From the NCBI GenBank assembly GCA_018241505.1, contig JAFEDS010000017.1:310001-374000 (forward strand): 64,000 nt of DNA, written 5' to 3'. Below are positions 32,098 through 41,418 of this stretch, piece by piece. How positions within the stretch are numbered: position 1 is the first letter of the stretch; each line of letters opens with the position of its first letter. This DNA comes from Pseudomonadota bacterium (GTDB taxonomy: Bacteria > Pseudomonadota > Gammaproteobacteria > Steroidobacterales > Steroidobacteraceae). Position numbers and translations under genes: made by a program. The notes beneath the pieces were generated by a model. It was not told where the DNA came from and searched no databases. It saw only the letters and a program-made list of their open reading frames with translations.

Positions 32098-32622
32098 TTA
32101 CCCAGGCCTGAACGCGCCGGGCGCAACAGGCTTTTCCTTCTGGATCACGGCGAGCGACACCTTGCCGTAGTCGGCATCGGTGCACGTGCTCATGACTTTC
32201 TTCAACACTTCGTAGGGCAGTGTCTTGTCGGCCATGATGGTGATCTCGCGCTGTGCCAGGTCCTTCTCGGTCATCGCCTGGCCCACCAGCAGCGGGCGCT
32301 TCAGCGCATCGCGCAGCGGCGCCACGATGGGCTCCGGGCTGTCCTTCACCTGCTGCACGCTGCCAACACGCTCGCCCTGCACGAACAGGTCCGTCTTGGT
32401 GATCATGACCACCACCGATTCCTTCGGCGCGGTCTGCGCAATGGACATCGGAATCTCGATGCCCTTGCTGTTCTGGATGACTTCCACCTCGGTCGAATAC
32501 ACCAGCAGGAACGACACCAGCGTCGACAGAATGTCGATCAGGGGAATCAGGTTGAGCTCGGTATCGGCCTTGTGGCGTGCATGGTGCTGCGCCATGCGAA
32601 TCGCGCGGCGTGAGGTACTCAT
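32098..32622 (-). CDS. ExbD/TolR-family protein (second copy)
   Basis: The 174-residue product has a short basic N-terminus, one membrane helix with the channel-lining Asp (LNLIPLIDILSTLVSFLLVY, Asp near residue 29) and a periplasmic domain with EITIMADKTLPYEVLKKVMS. TolR/ExbD/AglQ-type proteins use the proton-motive force with a TolQ/ExbB partner. Its start overlaps the preceding TolR gene by 4 bases. Two TolR-type genes with one TolQ gene match the AglR-AglQ-AglS set of Myxococcus. Confidence 0.92.
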   Translation of the reverse strand: MSTSRRAIRMAQHHARHKADTELNLIPLIDILSTLVSFLLVYSTEVEVIQNSKGIEIPMSIAQTAPKESVVVMITKTDLFVQGERVGSVQQVKDSPEPIVAPLRDALKRPLLVGQAMTEKDLAQREITIMADKTLPYEVLKKVMSTCTDADYGKVSLAVIQKEKPVAPGAFRPG

Positions 32623-33185
32623 GAGTGCGGAGCTCCTGCTGCAGCGGGCGGCGCGCTGCCGCTTGCAGCCCCGTCAGGCTGGTCGGGCGCGGGCGCATCA
32701 CCCATGGAAATATCGGGGAACAACTCCGCCTGGATGGTCTCGGCCCCCTGTTTGGTTTCAAACACGCGTGTGTGGTCCATGACCTGCACGACTGTGTCGT
32801 AGGTCGTATCGGGCTCGAGCAGGATCGAGGCATCCGTCTTGTCCGGATACTTCGACTTCACGAGCTTCAGGTACTCCGTAAACTTGTCGTAGTCCGGCCC
32901 GTCCGCCAGATTGGGGATGGTGGCCAACGGCCCCGTATTGCGATCGGCGACCTGCAGCAGGTCCTTGCGGACCAGGATTTCCATCTGCAGTCCCGGCGGC
33001 GGCTCCTTGAATTCGGTCTGCGCGGCCGGCAGGTTCATCTGCAGGATCACCGTGCGCGAAAACACCGCGGTCATGAGCAGAAAGGTCACGAGCACCGTGA
33101 AGATGTCGATCATCGGCACGAGCAACAGCTCGGCCGGCTTCTTCATGCGCCGCGCGATCTTCTTGTTGGCGTAGGACCTACGCAT
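32619..33185 (-). CDS. ExbD/TolR-family protein (first copy)
   Basis: The 188-residue product begins with a basic cytoplasmic end (MRRSYANKKIARRMKKPA) and one membrane helix with the conserved Asp (LLLVPMIDIFTVLVTFLL). Its periplasmic domain includes TDASILLEPDTTYDTVVQVMD. It ends in a Pro/Ala/Gly tail. It forms the proton channel with the TolQ homologue encoded 42 bases upstream. Confidence 0.92.
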   Translation of the reverse strand: MRRSYANKKIARRMKKPAELLLVPMIDIFTVLVTFLLMTAVFSRTVILQMNLPAAQTEFKEPPPGLQMEILVRKDLLQVADRNTGPLATIPNLADGPDYDKFTEYLKLVKSKYPDKTDASILLEPDTTYDTVVQVMDHTRVFETKQGAETIQAELFPDISMGDAPAPDQPDGAASGSAPPAAAGAPHS

Positions 33186-33227
33186 TCGAAATGTTCACCC
33201 GTTCCTGGTTGGTGCGAACGCGGCGGC

Positions 33228-33878
33228 TCAAGAAGCCGCCGGCGCCGGCTGCCGTTCGGTAATGGCGTTCAGGAACTTGACGGAAGCCATCTCCAGGCTG
33301 TCAATCAGCTCGGTGGTCTTCGTCTGCAGGAACGCGTGTACGAACAACAGCGGCACGGCCGTCATCAGACCGAATGCCGTGCAGTTCATGGCCACCGAAA
33401 TACTGGCGGACAACAGATTCGCCTTCTCGGCCGGGTTGATGGTGGCCACCGCCGCAAACGCGTGGATCAGACCCATGACGGTGCCGAGCAGCCCGAGCAG
33501 GGTGGCGAGGTTCGCGAAGGTCGCCAGATAGTGGGTGCGCTTTTCCAGGCGCGGCACCACCTCCATGAGGCTTTCCTCCATCGCCTTCTCAATGTCGTCA
33601 CGGCGGCGTGCGGACTGAATGCGCGCCAGGCCGTAATTGAGAATGTGCCCGATGGCTGAATCGGACTTCGAGGTCACCTGCACGACCTGGCGGAAGTTTC
33701 CTTGCGCCAGCATGGGGACCACTTCGTTCCACAGAGTGCGGTTACGCACGGCCGTGTGCGTCAGGTAGATGTAGCGCTCGACCGCAATCGCGGCGCCCAC
33801 CACAAACACGACGGCAATGGGGTACATGAAGTCCCCGCCGCCCTGAAAGAACCGAACGATGACGTTCCACAGATCCAT
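33228..33878 (-). CDS. MotA/TolQ/ExbB-family proton channel protein
   Basis: The 216-residue protein has three membrane helices: near residue 10-30 (PIAVVFVVGAAIAVERYIYL), and a pair near 125-190 with the family signature LATLLGLLGTVMGLIHAF and SISVAMNCTAFGLMTAVPLL. I use ATG 33878 (MDLWNVIVRFF), eight bases after GGAG; the GTG at 33887 is too close to that site. It should form the stator-like complex with the two TolR proteins and drive the AgmX/TonB-like protein. Confidence 0.93.
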   Translation of the reverse strand: MDLWNVIVRFFQGGGDFMYPIAVVFVVGAAIAVERYIYLTHTAVRNRTLWNEVVPMLAQGNFRQVVQVTSKSDSAIGHILNYGLARIQSARRRDDIEKAMEESLMEVVPRLEKRTHYLATFANLATLLGLLGTVMGLIHAFAAVATINPAEKANLLSASISVAMNCTAFGLMTAVPLLFVHAFLQTKTTELIDSLEMASVKFLNAITERQPAPAAS

Positions 33879-33944
33879 CGAAAACACTCCAGGTCAGTTC
33901 AGGCCACACACGACCACGCCTACGTCAAACTGAATGACATAAGC

Positions 33945-33965
33945 CAAAAAAGCTGCGATCCAGCT
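33945..33965 (-). terminator. Weak intrinsic terminator upstream of the TolQ-like gene
   Basis: On the minus strand AGCTG-GATCG-CAGCT is followed by a run of T. The stem is only five pairs. It may partly separate the TPR-gene operon from the tolQ-tolR-tolR-agmX group in the 150-base gap. Confidence 0.35.
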
Positions 33966-34028
33966 CTCATCCTCTGCAGCCCGGCTCAAGCAACAAAGCC
34001 GCACTGCAGCATCGGTCTCATTTCACGC

Positions 34029-34790
34029 TCAGTGCTTCCCGTTTGCCGGATCTGAAGCCGTGCCCGCCGCATCCTTGGCGTTGTCGGGCTTCAGGGCATC
34101 GTAGTAGCGGTTCTGGCGCTTGAATACGTCACGGTCGACAGGTGTGAGCACTTCGTCGAGCAGGCTGTTTACCGGCTTGCCCACGAGATCGCCCAGGTCG
34201 GACCGCTTCCAGGGCACGATGTATAGCACCTTCGGAAGCTCCCGGTTGCCCGTGATTTGAGTAGTGTCGAGCTCGAGGCTGTCATGCGCCTTGCCAGCGG
34301 CTTTGGGGGTGGCGGCCGCGGTGGCGTGTCCCGGTTTTGAGGCCACACTCGTGGCCTCTCCGCCTGCCGTTCCGGTCGGTGGCGCGTTGGCGGACCCGCC
34401 CGCTGTTCCCGCAGGCGAAGGCGGCGTGCTCGACGCGGCGGGTGCGCGCTTGGAAGTTGTTGGTGTCGCCTTGGGAACTGGCGCAGGTGGCGCAGCAGGC
34501 TCCGGCTCGGGTGATGACGATTGTGTTGCAGATGTATTTACGCCGGGCTCGAGGTCCGCCGGTGGCGGAGAGGCTTTTTTAGGCGGCGCGGCTGGGTTGC
34601 CAGGCGCAGTTGTATTGGCAGGCGGGGCTGTATTGGCAGGCGCGACGGTATTGGCAGGTGCTGCGGCCAGACTGCCGGCTTGATTGCTGCTCTGGGCCCA
34701 GACACTCAGGCTGATGGTCGACACAGCGGCCATGACCAGGGCTCGCACGAGCGCCGTCGTCACGGGTTGTTTGAAAGTTCGCACAATCAA
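34029..34790 (-). CDS. Exported Ala/Pro/Asn-rich protein of unknown function
   Basis: This 253-residue product begins with a signal peptide (ALVMAAVSTISLSVWAQ, cleavage near residue 33). A long low-complexity part contains repeated PANT motifs (TVAPANTAPPANTTAPGN). The conserved-looking C-terminal domain of about 85 residues contains LPKVLYIVPWKRSDLGDLVG and LTPVDRDVFKRQNRYY. I do not recognise the family. It overlaps the upstream TPR lipoprotein gene by 4 bases and is thus part of the trans-envelope operon. Confidence 0.75.
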   Translation of the reverse strand: MIVRTFKQPVTTALVRALVMAAVSTISLSVWAQSSNQAGSLAAAPANTVAPANTAPPANTTAPGNPAAPPKKASPPPADLEPGVNTSATQSSSPEPEPAAPPAPVPKATPTTSKRAPAASSTPPSPAGTAGGSANAPPTGTAGGEATSVASKPGHATAAATPKAAGKAHDSLELDTTQITGNRELPKVLYIVPWKRSDLGDLVGKPVNSLLDEVLTPVDRDVFKRQNRYYDALKPDNAKDAAGTASDPANGKH

Positions 34791-35854
34791 CCTCCCGCCT
34801 TGGGGGCTGGTTTGGTTGGCGGCGTCGCATCCTTGCCCGGCGCCGGGTTGTTGGGTGGCGGCGTGGCCGACGGGGCGGCTGCGGCCGGCGTCGATCCCGC
34901 GGCATCAGTGGCCGGCGTGCTCACACCGTTGCCGTTAGCACCAGCGGGCGCGTTGGCTCCCGAGGCGCCAGCGTCACCTGACGGCGTCGCCCCCGGTGCA
35001 GCGGCGCCTGGGGGAGTCGAGCCTGCAGGCTTCATCGGAGGCTTGCCCGTGCGTTGCCGCAACTCGGCAATCCAGCTCGTCACCGGCCTATCCTCGCCGG
35101 TCAACTCCTTGTACCGCTCGAGCGCCGTCAGTGCACGCTCGGGATCACCCAAATAAAGGTCCGACACGACGCCGAGGTTCCGGTAGGCAGGCGCGAAGTT
35201 GGAATCGGCCGCAATCGCTTTTTCGTACGAGGCCGCCGCATCGGGGAACTCCCCGCGCATGCGTTGTGTCGCGCCGAGCTCGTTCCACGCCACGGCACTG
35301 CCGCCATTGCGCTCGACAGCACCCTTCAACGCCTCTTCGGACTGATCGAGGTGTCCGGCCTTGCGATACAGAATTCCCAGATTCACATACGGTGTCGACA
35401 AGCGCGGATACGCCAATGTCATCTGTTTGAATTGCAGCTCCGCCTCAGTGGCGTTGCCACTACGCATGACATTCACGGCGCGGTTGAAATCAGCAGTCGC
35501 CTGCGCGGATGGCGGGCCCGCGGGACCACATGGCGCGGAACCAACAGCCGCGCCGGCCTTCGCCCCGGCAGCCTTGGCGTCAGCGCCATTCGCGGCGCCA
35601 ACAGGTGGCTTGCTGCCCGCTGCAGCGCCCGCAGCACCGACGCCAGCAGCCGCTGCGTCACCGGGCACGCACGGCCCTCCCGCGCCACTCGAACCTGCGC
35701 CGCCGGCGCCCTGCCCCGCGCTGGCCGACACAGGCGCAGCCGCACCCACCCCCGGCGAACCCGCCGAACCGCTATCCGGTTTCTGCTGGGGTGTTGAAGC
35801 GCAACCGCTCAACAACACCAGCAGCGCAACCTCAATTGAGTGTCGTCGCCACAT
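34787..35854 (-). CDS. TPR-repeat lipoprotein
   Basis: The 355-residue product has a lipoprotein signal with lipobox LLSGC (Cys18) and an Ala/Gly/Pro-rich linker to about residue 110. TPR repeats occupy about 115-250 (LSTPYVNLGILYRKAGHLDQSEEALKGAV is the clearest part, with AWNELGATQRMRGEFPDAAAS). A second Pro/Ala/Gly-rich tail ends the protein. It should sit at the inner face of the outer membrane as a scaffold. Its position matches that of the AglT/GltE-type TPR lipoprotein in Agl-Glt clusters. Confidence 0.82.
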   Translation of the reverse strand: MWRRHSIEVALLVLLSGCASTPQQKPDSGSAGSPGVGAAAPVSASAGQGAGGAGSSGAGGPCVPGDAAAAGVGAAGAAAGSKPPVGAANGADAKAAGAKAGAAVGSAPCGPAGPPSAQATADFNRAVNVMRSGNATEAELQFKQMTLAYPRLSTPYVNLGILYRKAGHLDQSEEALKGAVERNGGSAVAWNELGATQRMRGEFPDAAASYEKAIAADSNFAPAYRNLGVVSDLYLGDPERALTALERYKELTGEDRPVTSWIAELRQRTGKPPMKPAGSTPPGAAAPGATPSGDAGASGANAPAGANGNGVSTPATDAAGSTPAAAAPSATPPPNNPAPGKDATPPTKPAPKAGG

Positions 35855-38645
35855 CCTGCGTCATTTCCGTCTTGCCGTAGCGGGCGGGTTTCAACTCCGC
35901 CAGCACCTTGAAACTCTTCTGCACCCACTCGTCATAAACGCCTTCTTTGGCGCGCGCCGTGTTGATCTCGTGCGCCTTGATGGCTTGCTCTTCGAACGGG
36001 AAAGTCTGCTCTTCCAGCAGCGAGTTATATTCTTCCAACTCGTCGCCTTTCATACCCTTCGGACGTTCAGAATTCATGACATCCTTGGCCAGCGTGCGGT
36101 ACAGCTCGGCCATTTCATACGTGGCCGCGGTCGTCACTTCCGCGACGTTGTACTCGGCAGCCTTCTTGTATCCACTCATCGCATCCTCGAGCGCCTTGCG
36201 CTTCGCGACCAGGCTCTTCTTCAGAGGCGCGGTCAAGCGCACGCCACGGAAAGCATCGCGAGCCGGCTGCGCCAGGGACAATTGTGCCTTCGCTGCCAGG
36301 TAATGGGTGCGATCGGTGCGCTGCGCGCCACCTTGCGCGTCGGCCTTGATGATTTCGCGATACCAGTAGTCGCGCTTGCCGAAGTCGCCCCCCTTGGCGG
36401 CATAGTCCGCCAGGCGCTGACGCGCCTCTTCCGCATCCGACATCGGTGTCGGGTTTGTAGCAATGAACTTTTCCAACATCGAGACCGCTTTCGGCGTGTT
36501 GTTGGCCTTCGAGTACAGGTCGGCCGACTGCAACAGCGCCTCGCGCTGCACCTTCTTGTCCTCCGCCGGATTCGCGGCGATCGCCTCAAACTCCGCGGCG
36601 GCCTCGCCAGGACGATGTGCCTCGGTGTAGGCCACAGCCAGCTTGCGGGTCACATCCGCGGACAGCTCGCTCTTGGGATACTGCTTGCGGAACTGCTCCA
36701 GCACGCCGATAGCGCGATCCCACTGCTTCAGGTTGATCAACTGCGCGGCGGCGTCGTACTCCGCCGTTGATTTGATCTTGGAGTCCGGCGCCACGCGCGC
36801 CACCCGCAGGAAGTCATCCACGGCGCCCGCGCCGTCACCGGCTTTCTGCTTCGCCTCACCCTGTTTGTAGACAGTCGCGGCCAACCGCTCGGTGAGATCG
36901 TTCTTCATCTTGTCGTCATTCACGACGAGATCACGGGCCTTGATGAAAGCCGGCTCCGCCTGATCGAATTCACCCTGGTCAAAGTGCGACTGCGCGATGA
37001 TCGTCCACGCAATCCGTTGTTTCGCTACGTCCACCGCTGGCTGCCTCGCCAGGATAGCCTGGCCGAGAGTGATGGCCCGCGGCAGGTCCTTGGCCGCAAA
37101 CACTTCTTCCGCCGCGCGCGTCAACACGCCCGCGCTGTCCGGATGTTCCGGGAAAGTCTGCGCGAATTTGACGCCCGCATCGGTCGCGCGCTTGTGCAAC
37201 TCCGCCTTGGATGTGCCCGTGAGCGATTCTTCCGCCTTCTGGAACGACACCAGCGATGCGTAGGCAGCCGTGGCCGACTTGGCATTCTTCGGATAACCGT
37301 ACGCGGTCTTCTCGTACTCGGTCCCGGCATCAACGTACTGGTGACTCTCAAACAACGTCTCGGCCAGCAGGTAGTTGGTTTCGGAGGAATCCGGATCGTC
37401 GGGGAATGACTTCAGGTAGTCGCGGTACCACTTGGCCGCCTCCTGGTAATCCTCCACCTTCTTCGACTTCTGCGCCGTTGCATGGAAGTACGTTGCAACG
37501 TCCTTCAGGTTCGTCTTCAGCTCCTGCACCACGGTCGGGTACTGCGCGCGATCGCGACCCTGCCAGAACGGAGAGCTGAAGTTGTAGTGCTCGACATACT
37601 CGTGCTTGCCATCCAGCACGAGCTGGCTGAAGCCCCCCTTGCGGTATGCCTCAATGGCCTGCATGGCAAGGTTCGGAGCGTGATCGCTATACGGATCGCG
37701 TTGAACGTACGCGCGGTATGTTGTCGCAGCATCCTGGTAGCGCTGCTTGTCGACATACAGATCGCCGAGTCGGGAGTACAAAAGATAAGAATACGGCCGT
37801 TCGCCATGCTTCGTCATGTACTGATCGAGCAACTGCGAGCCTTCCGCGTAGGAGAAGGTGATGCTCATCACCCGCAGGGTGTCTTCCACGAGCTCGCGAT
37901 CGGCTCGCCTCAGATCCTCGATGCGCAGCGGCTTGTTGCCGGCCCCAATGAGCTTCGCATCGAGCACGCCGCCGAAGGACGGCAGGCTCTCTTCCGTCAG
38001 CGACTGCTTGAACAGCGACCAGCCGTGCTTGTAGAGGCTCTGCTCGTAGAAATGCGAGCTCTTGCCCTGCTTGATGACCACGGCGTAGGCCTTTTCAGAG
38101 TCGGCGTACTTCTTGGCCGAAAACAACAACTCACCGCGCCGGAACTGAACTTCGTCCATCTGCGGGCTGTTGGGATATTGGCGAACGATGCGGTCCAGCG
38201 TGGCCAGTGCCTGCTCGGGCTGGCCGGTCGTCTCGTAGGCGCGCGCGAGCTGATACAACACCTGGTCGTTGCGCCCGTAGTTCGGGTAGGCCTTCAGCAG
38301 AGTCGCGTACAGCTTGATGGCCTCGCCACCCTGCAGATCGATGGAGGAGACTTCCTTTTCCATGCGCTCGACTTCGCCGGCATCCAGATTGAGGTCGCCC
38401 AACCGGCGCAGCGCCTCCGCGCGCAACTGCGGATCGGTCTTCTGCAACTCGAGGAAGCGCCGATAGTTTTCCATCGCCCGGGTGGCGTTGGAATCGAGCT
38501 TCGTGTCCTTTTTGACGGTGATGGGCTTCGAGGTCAGGTCGTGGATGGTGCGCTGGTCGGAATCCTTGGAGTCCGCGGCCAGGGCCGCATTGCCGGCAAA
38601 TATGGCCAACAACAGGCTGAGGGCCATGAGGCGTGCCGACATCAT
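35832..38645 (-). CDS. Large periplasmic TPR protein
   Basis: The 937-residue product has a signal peptide (LMALSLLLAIFAGNAALA) and many TPR-like repeats across its length, for example NDQVLYQLARAYETTGQPEQ, MDEVQFRRGELLFSAKKYAD and KSTAEYDAAAQLINLKQWDR. The repeats predict a long solenoid suited to spanning the periplasm. It overlaps the next gene by 23 bases and the previous one by 4, so translation of the three TPR genes is coupled. Its place resembles the GltD/GltI-type TPR components of the Myxococcus machine. Confidence 0.85.
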   Translation of the reverse strand: MMSARLMALSLLLAIFAGNAALAADSKDSDQRTIHDLTSKPITVKKDTKLDSNATRAMENYRRFLELQKTDPQLRAEALRRLGDLNLDAGEVERMEKEVSSIDLQGGEAIKLYATLLKAYPNYGRNDQVLYQLARAYETTGQPEQALATLDRIVRQYPNSPQMDEVQFRRGELLFSAKKYADSEKAYAVVIKQGKSSHFYEQSLYKHGWSLFKQSLTEESLPSFGGVLDAKLIGAGNKPLRIEDLRRADRELVEDTLRVMSITFSYAEGSQLLDQYMTKHGERPYSYLLYSRLGDLYVDKQRYQDAATTYRAYVQRDPYSDHAPNLAMQAIEAYRKGGFSQLVLDGKHEYVEHYNFSSPFWQGRDRAQYPTVVQELKTNLKDVATYFHATAQKSKKVEDYQEAAKWYRDYLKSFPDDPDSSETNYLLAETLFESHQYVDAGTEYEKTAYGYPKNAKSATAAYASLVSFQKAEESLTGTSKAELHKRATDAGVKFAQTFPEHPDSAGVLTRAAEEVFAAKDLPRAITLGQAILARQPAVDVAKQRIAWTIIAQSHFDQGEFDQAEPAFIKARDLVVNDDKMKNDLTERLAATVYKQGEAKQKAGDGAGAVDDFLRVARVAPDSKIKSTAEYDAAAQLINLKQWDRAIGVLEQFRKQYPKSELSADVTRKLAVAYTEAHRPGEAAAEFEAIAANPAEDKKVQREALLQSADLYSKANNTPKAVSMLEKFIATNPTPMSDAEEARQRLADYAAKGGDFGKRDYWYREIIKADAQGGAQRTDRTHYLAAKAQLSLAQPARDAFRGVRLTAPLKKSLVAKRKALEDAMSGYKKAAEYNVAEVTTAATYEMAELYRTLAKDVMNSERPKGMKGDELEEYNSLLEEQTFPFEEQAIKAHEINTARAKEGVYDEWVQKSFKVLAELKPARYGKTEMTQDVATTLN

Positions 38646-40714
38646 GGCTTCGGCTCGCTGGGTGCCGGCGCCGCAGAATCCGGCTGAAGCTGTTGGCTGG
38701 GCGCCGGCGCCGCAGAGTCCCGCTGAGGCTGTTGGCTGGGCGCGGCGGCCTGAGGCTCAGGCGACGGCTGCTGCAAGGGCGACTGCCCGCCCTGAGGCTC
38801 TTCAGCCCCCTTCTGCGTCGGCGCCACATCCTGGGGTTTCTTTTCCGGTTCAGGGTTGGCCGCGCGGTCATACATGGTCGCAAGCGCGAAGCGCGCCTGA
38901 ACCTGATATGTGGCGAGACGGTTCTTCTGCTGCTCCAGCTCGGCCACCGCCACCTGCGCGAGGTAGCCAGCCTGTTTCTGTTCCACAGCCGCCATACGCA
39001 CCTGCAAGGCATCGATGCGCGCTTTCAGCGCCGCTACGCGCGCGGCGAACTCACCATTGTTGGTGGGAACACTCTGGCGCGCGCGCTGCACCCGGATCCA
39101 GCGATTCTGGGCTTCCTTGAGAGACAGGTCGAGATCCTTCATGGTGCGGCGCTGTTGCCACATCCGCGCCTTGAACGAGTCGTTCAAGCGGAAAAACAGC
39201 ACGCCCTTGACCAGGCGCAACCGGTCTTTGAGCTCAGCCTTGTCCTGATTGTCCGGAGCGGCCGCGAGGGCTGCTTCCAGACGCTGCAAGCGCGCCCACT
39301 GGTCGCGCTCCTCATTCGATCCGAGCGCAGCGACATCCGCGGCGCCGTCGATGTCGTTCAAGCGGTTGTCGAGATCGGTCTTGTGCTGAGCGAGCTTATC
39401 CACCGCCCCCGAGCTGAGCAGCGCATCCACTCGCGGCAGCCGCTGCGCATACGCGCGCTCACGCGTATCGATCATGTCACCGAACGCTTCCATGCTGTCG
39501 CCCCACCTGTCCAACGTGTGCGACATGTAAATGAGATCGCGATAGTTCTTCAGGCCTTCCTGGAAATCGTGGCCGGCCAGCACGGCATACAGATAACGGG
39601 ACTCGGGCGCATTCGGGACTGCCTTCAACTGCCAGAACCAGCCGTAACGCGAATCGCGCTCGCTCTTGATGACATCCTCGAGCAGGCTGCCACTGTTGAC
39701 GCGCGCAATGGCATCGTCCAGGCGCACCGTCTCGGCGTCGTACGACTCTACCGCCGACTCGTAATATTCCGCCGACTGAGAGTTGGCACTGAGCTTGCTG
39801 AATGCATAGGGGACCGCCAGCAACGACTCCTGGACCGCAGCATCCAACAAGTTGCGGCCACGCAGCTCCAGCCACGGATTCAACGCCGCCTTGTAGTCGC
39901 CCAGCGCCGCATCGGCCCAACCCGTTCCCAGCAGCGCCTTGTTGGAATACGGGCCGTTCAGGCGCACGCGTTCCAGGGACTCTTTGGCTTTCGCCGGCTG
40001 ATCGGCCTGCATCTCGGCAAAACCCAACGCCAGGTTGGCCCGATCCTTCAGAGCGAGCAGCTCATTCGACTCGGCGTACATCGTACCGACCGCAGTCAGG
40101 AACGGTTCCGCATCCGCCAGGCGCTTCTGGCGCACGAGAGCAACGCCGAGATTGAATCGTGCATACGCCGACCAGGTAGGTGAACCTTTCCACGCCTCGA
40201 GGAGCCGGATGGCCTCATCGAACTTGCCTTCGTACATCAGCACGTTGGCAAACAGGTGGTCTTTCTGCGCCTCCAGCTCGGGCGACAGTTTCCCCTGGAT
40301 CTTGCGCAACGAATCCTCAGCCTTGTCCAGATAACCACGCGCATACCACACCTGCGCGAGGTAGAACCAGGCGCGATTGCGGACGCCCGTCGGCACATCC
40401 TTGGTCAACAACGACTGGAAACGCTCGCCCGCTTCGTTGTGCATTCCCAGGGACAGATACAACCCGCCGAGCAGGAGCTGGCCTTCCTCTTCATGGTGGG
40501 GAATCAGGTTCCAGTGCTGGTAGGCGGTGAGGCGGGTGATCGCCTCGAAATCCTCGTCCTGGTACAGATAAAACAGCACATCGCCGTAGTGCAGGTCGCG
40601 GATTCGCGTAACCGGCAGCTTCTCCGGGTCGTGGCGCCGGGCAGCCGCGGGCCCACTCGCCGCCATCGTGACAGCCAGGGCAACCGAAGCCAGGATCAGG
40701 GACAGGGGACGCAT
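38642..40714 (-). CDS. Periplasmic TPR and coiled-coil protein
   Basis: The 690-residue product has a signal peptide (LASVALAVTMAASGPAAA) and TPR-type repeats in the first 270 residues (GQLLLGGLYLSLGMHNEAGE, AWFYLAQVWYARGYLDKAED). A coiled-coil region at about 540-620 is followed by a Pro/Gln/Ala-rich tail with a 13-residue repeat (PSQQPQRDSAAPA then PSQQLQPDSAAPA). The tail recalls proteins that reach through peptidoglycan. It overlaps the following TPR gene by 4 bases. Confidence 0.83.
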   Translation of the reverse strand: MRPLSLILASVALAVTMAASGPAAARRHDPEKLPVTRIRDLHYGDVLFYLYQDEDFEAITRLTAYQHWNLIPHHEEEGQLLLGGLYLSLGMHNEAGERFQSLLTKDVPTGVRNRAWFYLAQVWYARGYLDKAEDSLRKIQGKLSPELEAQKDHLFANVLMYEGKFDEAIRLLEAWKGSPTWSAYARFNLGVALVRQKRLADAEPFLTAVGTMYAESNELLALKDRANLALGFAEMQADQPAKAKESLERVRLNGPYSNKALLGTGWADAALGDYKAALNPWLELRGRNLLDAAVQESLLAVPYAFSKLSANSQSAEYYESAVESYDAETVRLDDAIARVNSGSLLEDVIKSERDSRYGWFWQLKAVPNAPESRYLYAVLAGHDFQEGLKNYRDLIYMSHTLDRWGDSMEAFGDMIDTRERAYAQRLPRVDALLSSGAVDKLAQHKTDLDNRLNDIDGAADVAALGSNEERDQWARLQRLEAALAAAPDNQDKAELKDRLRLVKGVLFFRLNDSFKARMWQQRRTMKDLDLSLKEAQNRWIRVQRARQSVPTNNGEFAARVAALKARIDALQVRMAAVEQKQAGYLAQVAVAELEQQKNRLATYQVQARFALATMYDRAANPEPEKKPQDVAPTQKGAEEPQGGQSPLQQPSPEPQAAAPSQQPQRDSAAPAPSQQLQPDSAAPAPSEPKP

Positions 40715-40725
40715 GGATGGACGGC

Positions 40726-41418
40726 CTATTCCCAGTCCTTGACCTCAAACTCCGGCTGCTGTTTACGCTGCCGGTCACTGATTTTGAGCTCCAGGTACTT
40801 GGCCCCGATGCCCTTCTCGAACTTGAGCGTCGCACCACGTTTGTAGTCGCGGTCGTTCGGGCCCTTGCCACTGAAGAAGGCCACCAACTCGTGTTTGCCC
40901 ACCTTCAGGTTGCCCAGGTACAGGCGGTGCACGCCGCCCTTCAGCAGGGCCTCCACCTCGCGCGGCGTGTACAGGTAATTGATGACCTCTTTCTGATCGA
41001 TCTTCAAAGTGACCGAATCGAGGGCAAAGAAGTCGCCCACATCCATGGAAACGAACACGGCCACCTGGGTATTGGCTGGAAACAGCAGCTCTTCCTCGAG
41101 AACAAACAGCTCGCGATTCAGATCCACCACATCTTTTTTGAGGCCCTGCACCTCCTGGTCGAGACCGCGGGTGTCCGGAGCCGCGGCCGCATCGCCCGAG
41201 GCGCCGGCATCCGCGGCCGCACCGGCATTGGCGGGGGCAGCCGCATCTTGTGAACCCGCCTTACCGGGTGGCGAAGCGGTGCCAGCCGCCGGGGGCTGGG
41301 CGCCAGCCGGCGCCGCCTGCGCAAAAACCGTCGGCGCGGCAACGCCGGTGCAGATCAAAAAGACCGCGGCCATTGCCGCGGCCACTGAAAAACGTGACTG
41401 CATAGTTGTTCCGTTCAT
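40726..41418 (-). CDS. Exported protein with conserved C-terminal domain, unknown function
   Basis: The 230-residue product has a signal peptide, an Ala/Gly/Pro-rich linker, a short coiled coil (LDQEVQGLKKDVVDLNREL) and a C-terminal beta-rich domain (VFVSMDVGDFFALDSVTLKI, LYLGNLKVGKHELVAFFSGK). I do not recognise an enzyme or binding family. It lies 11 bases upstream of a TPR gene and overlaps the thioredoxin gene by 4, so it belongs to the operon. Coupling to TPR genes suggests a structural role in the envelope. Confidence 0.75.
   Translation of the reverse strand: MNGTTMQSRFSVAAAMAAVFLICTGVAAPTVFAQAAPAGAQPPAAGTASPPGKAGSQDAAAPANAGAAADAGASGDAAAAPDTRGLDQEVQGLKKDVVDLNRELFVLEEELLFPANTQVAVFVSMDVGDFFALDSVTLKIDQKEVINYLYTPREVEALLKGGVHRLYLGNLKVGKHELVAFFSGKGPNDRDYKRGATLKFEKGIGAKYLELKISDRQRKQQPEFEVKDWE

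Noticed and set aside
38633-40183. Rightward open frame of 516 codons over the 690-residue TPR gene
   Set aside because: Antisense shadow; the TPR gene has a signal peptide, repeats and operon overlaps on both sides.
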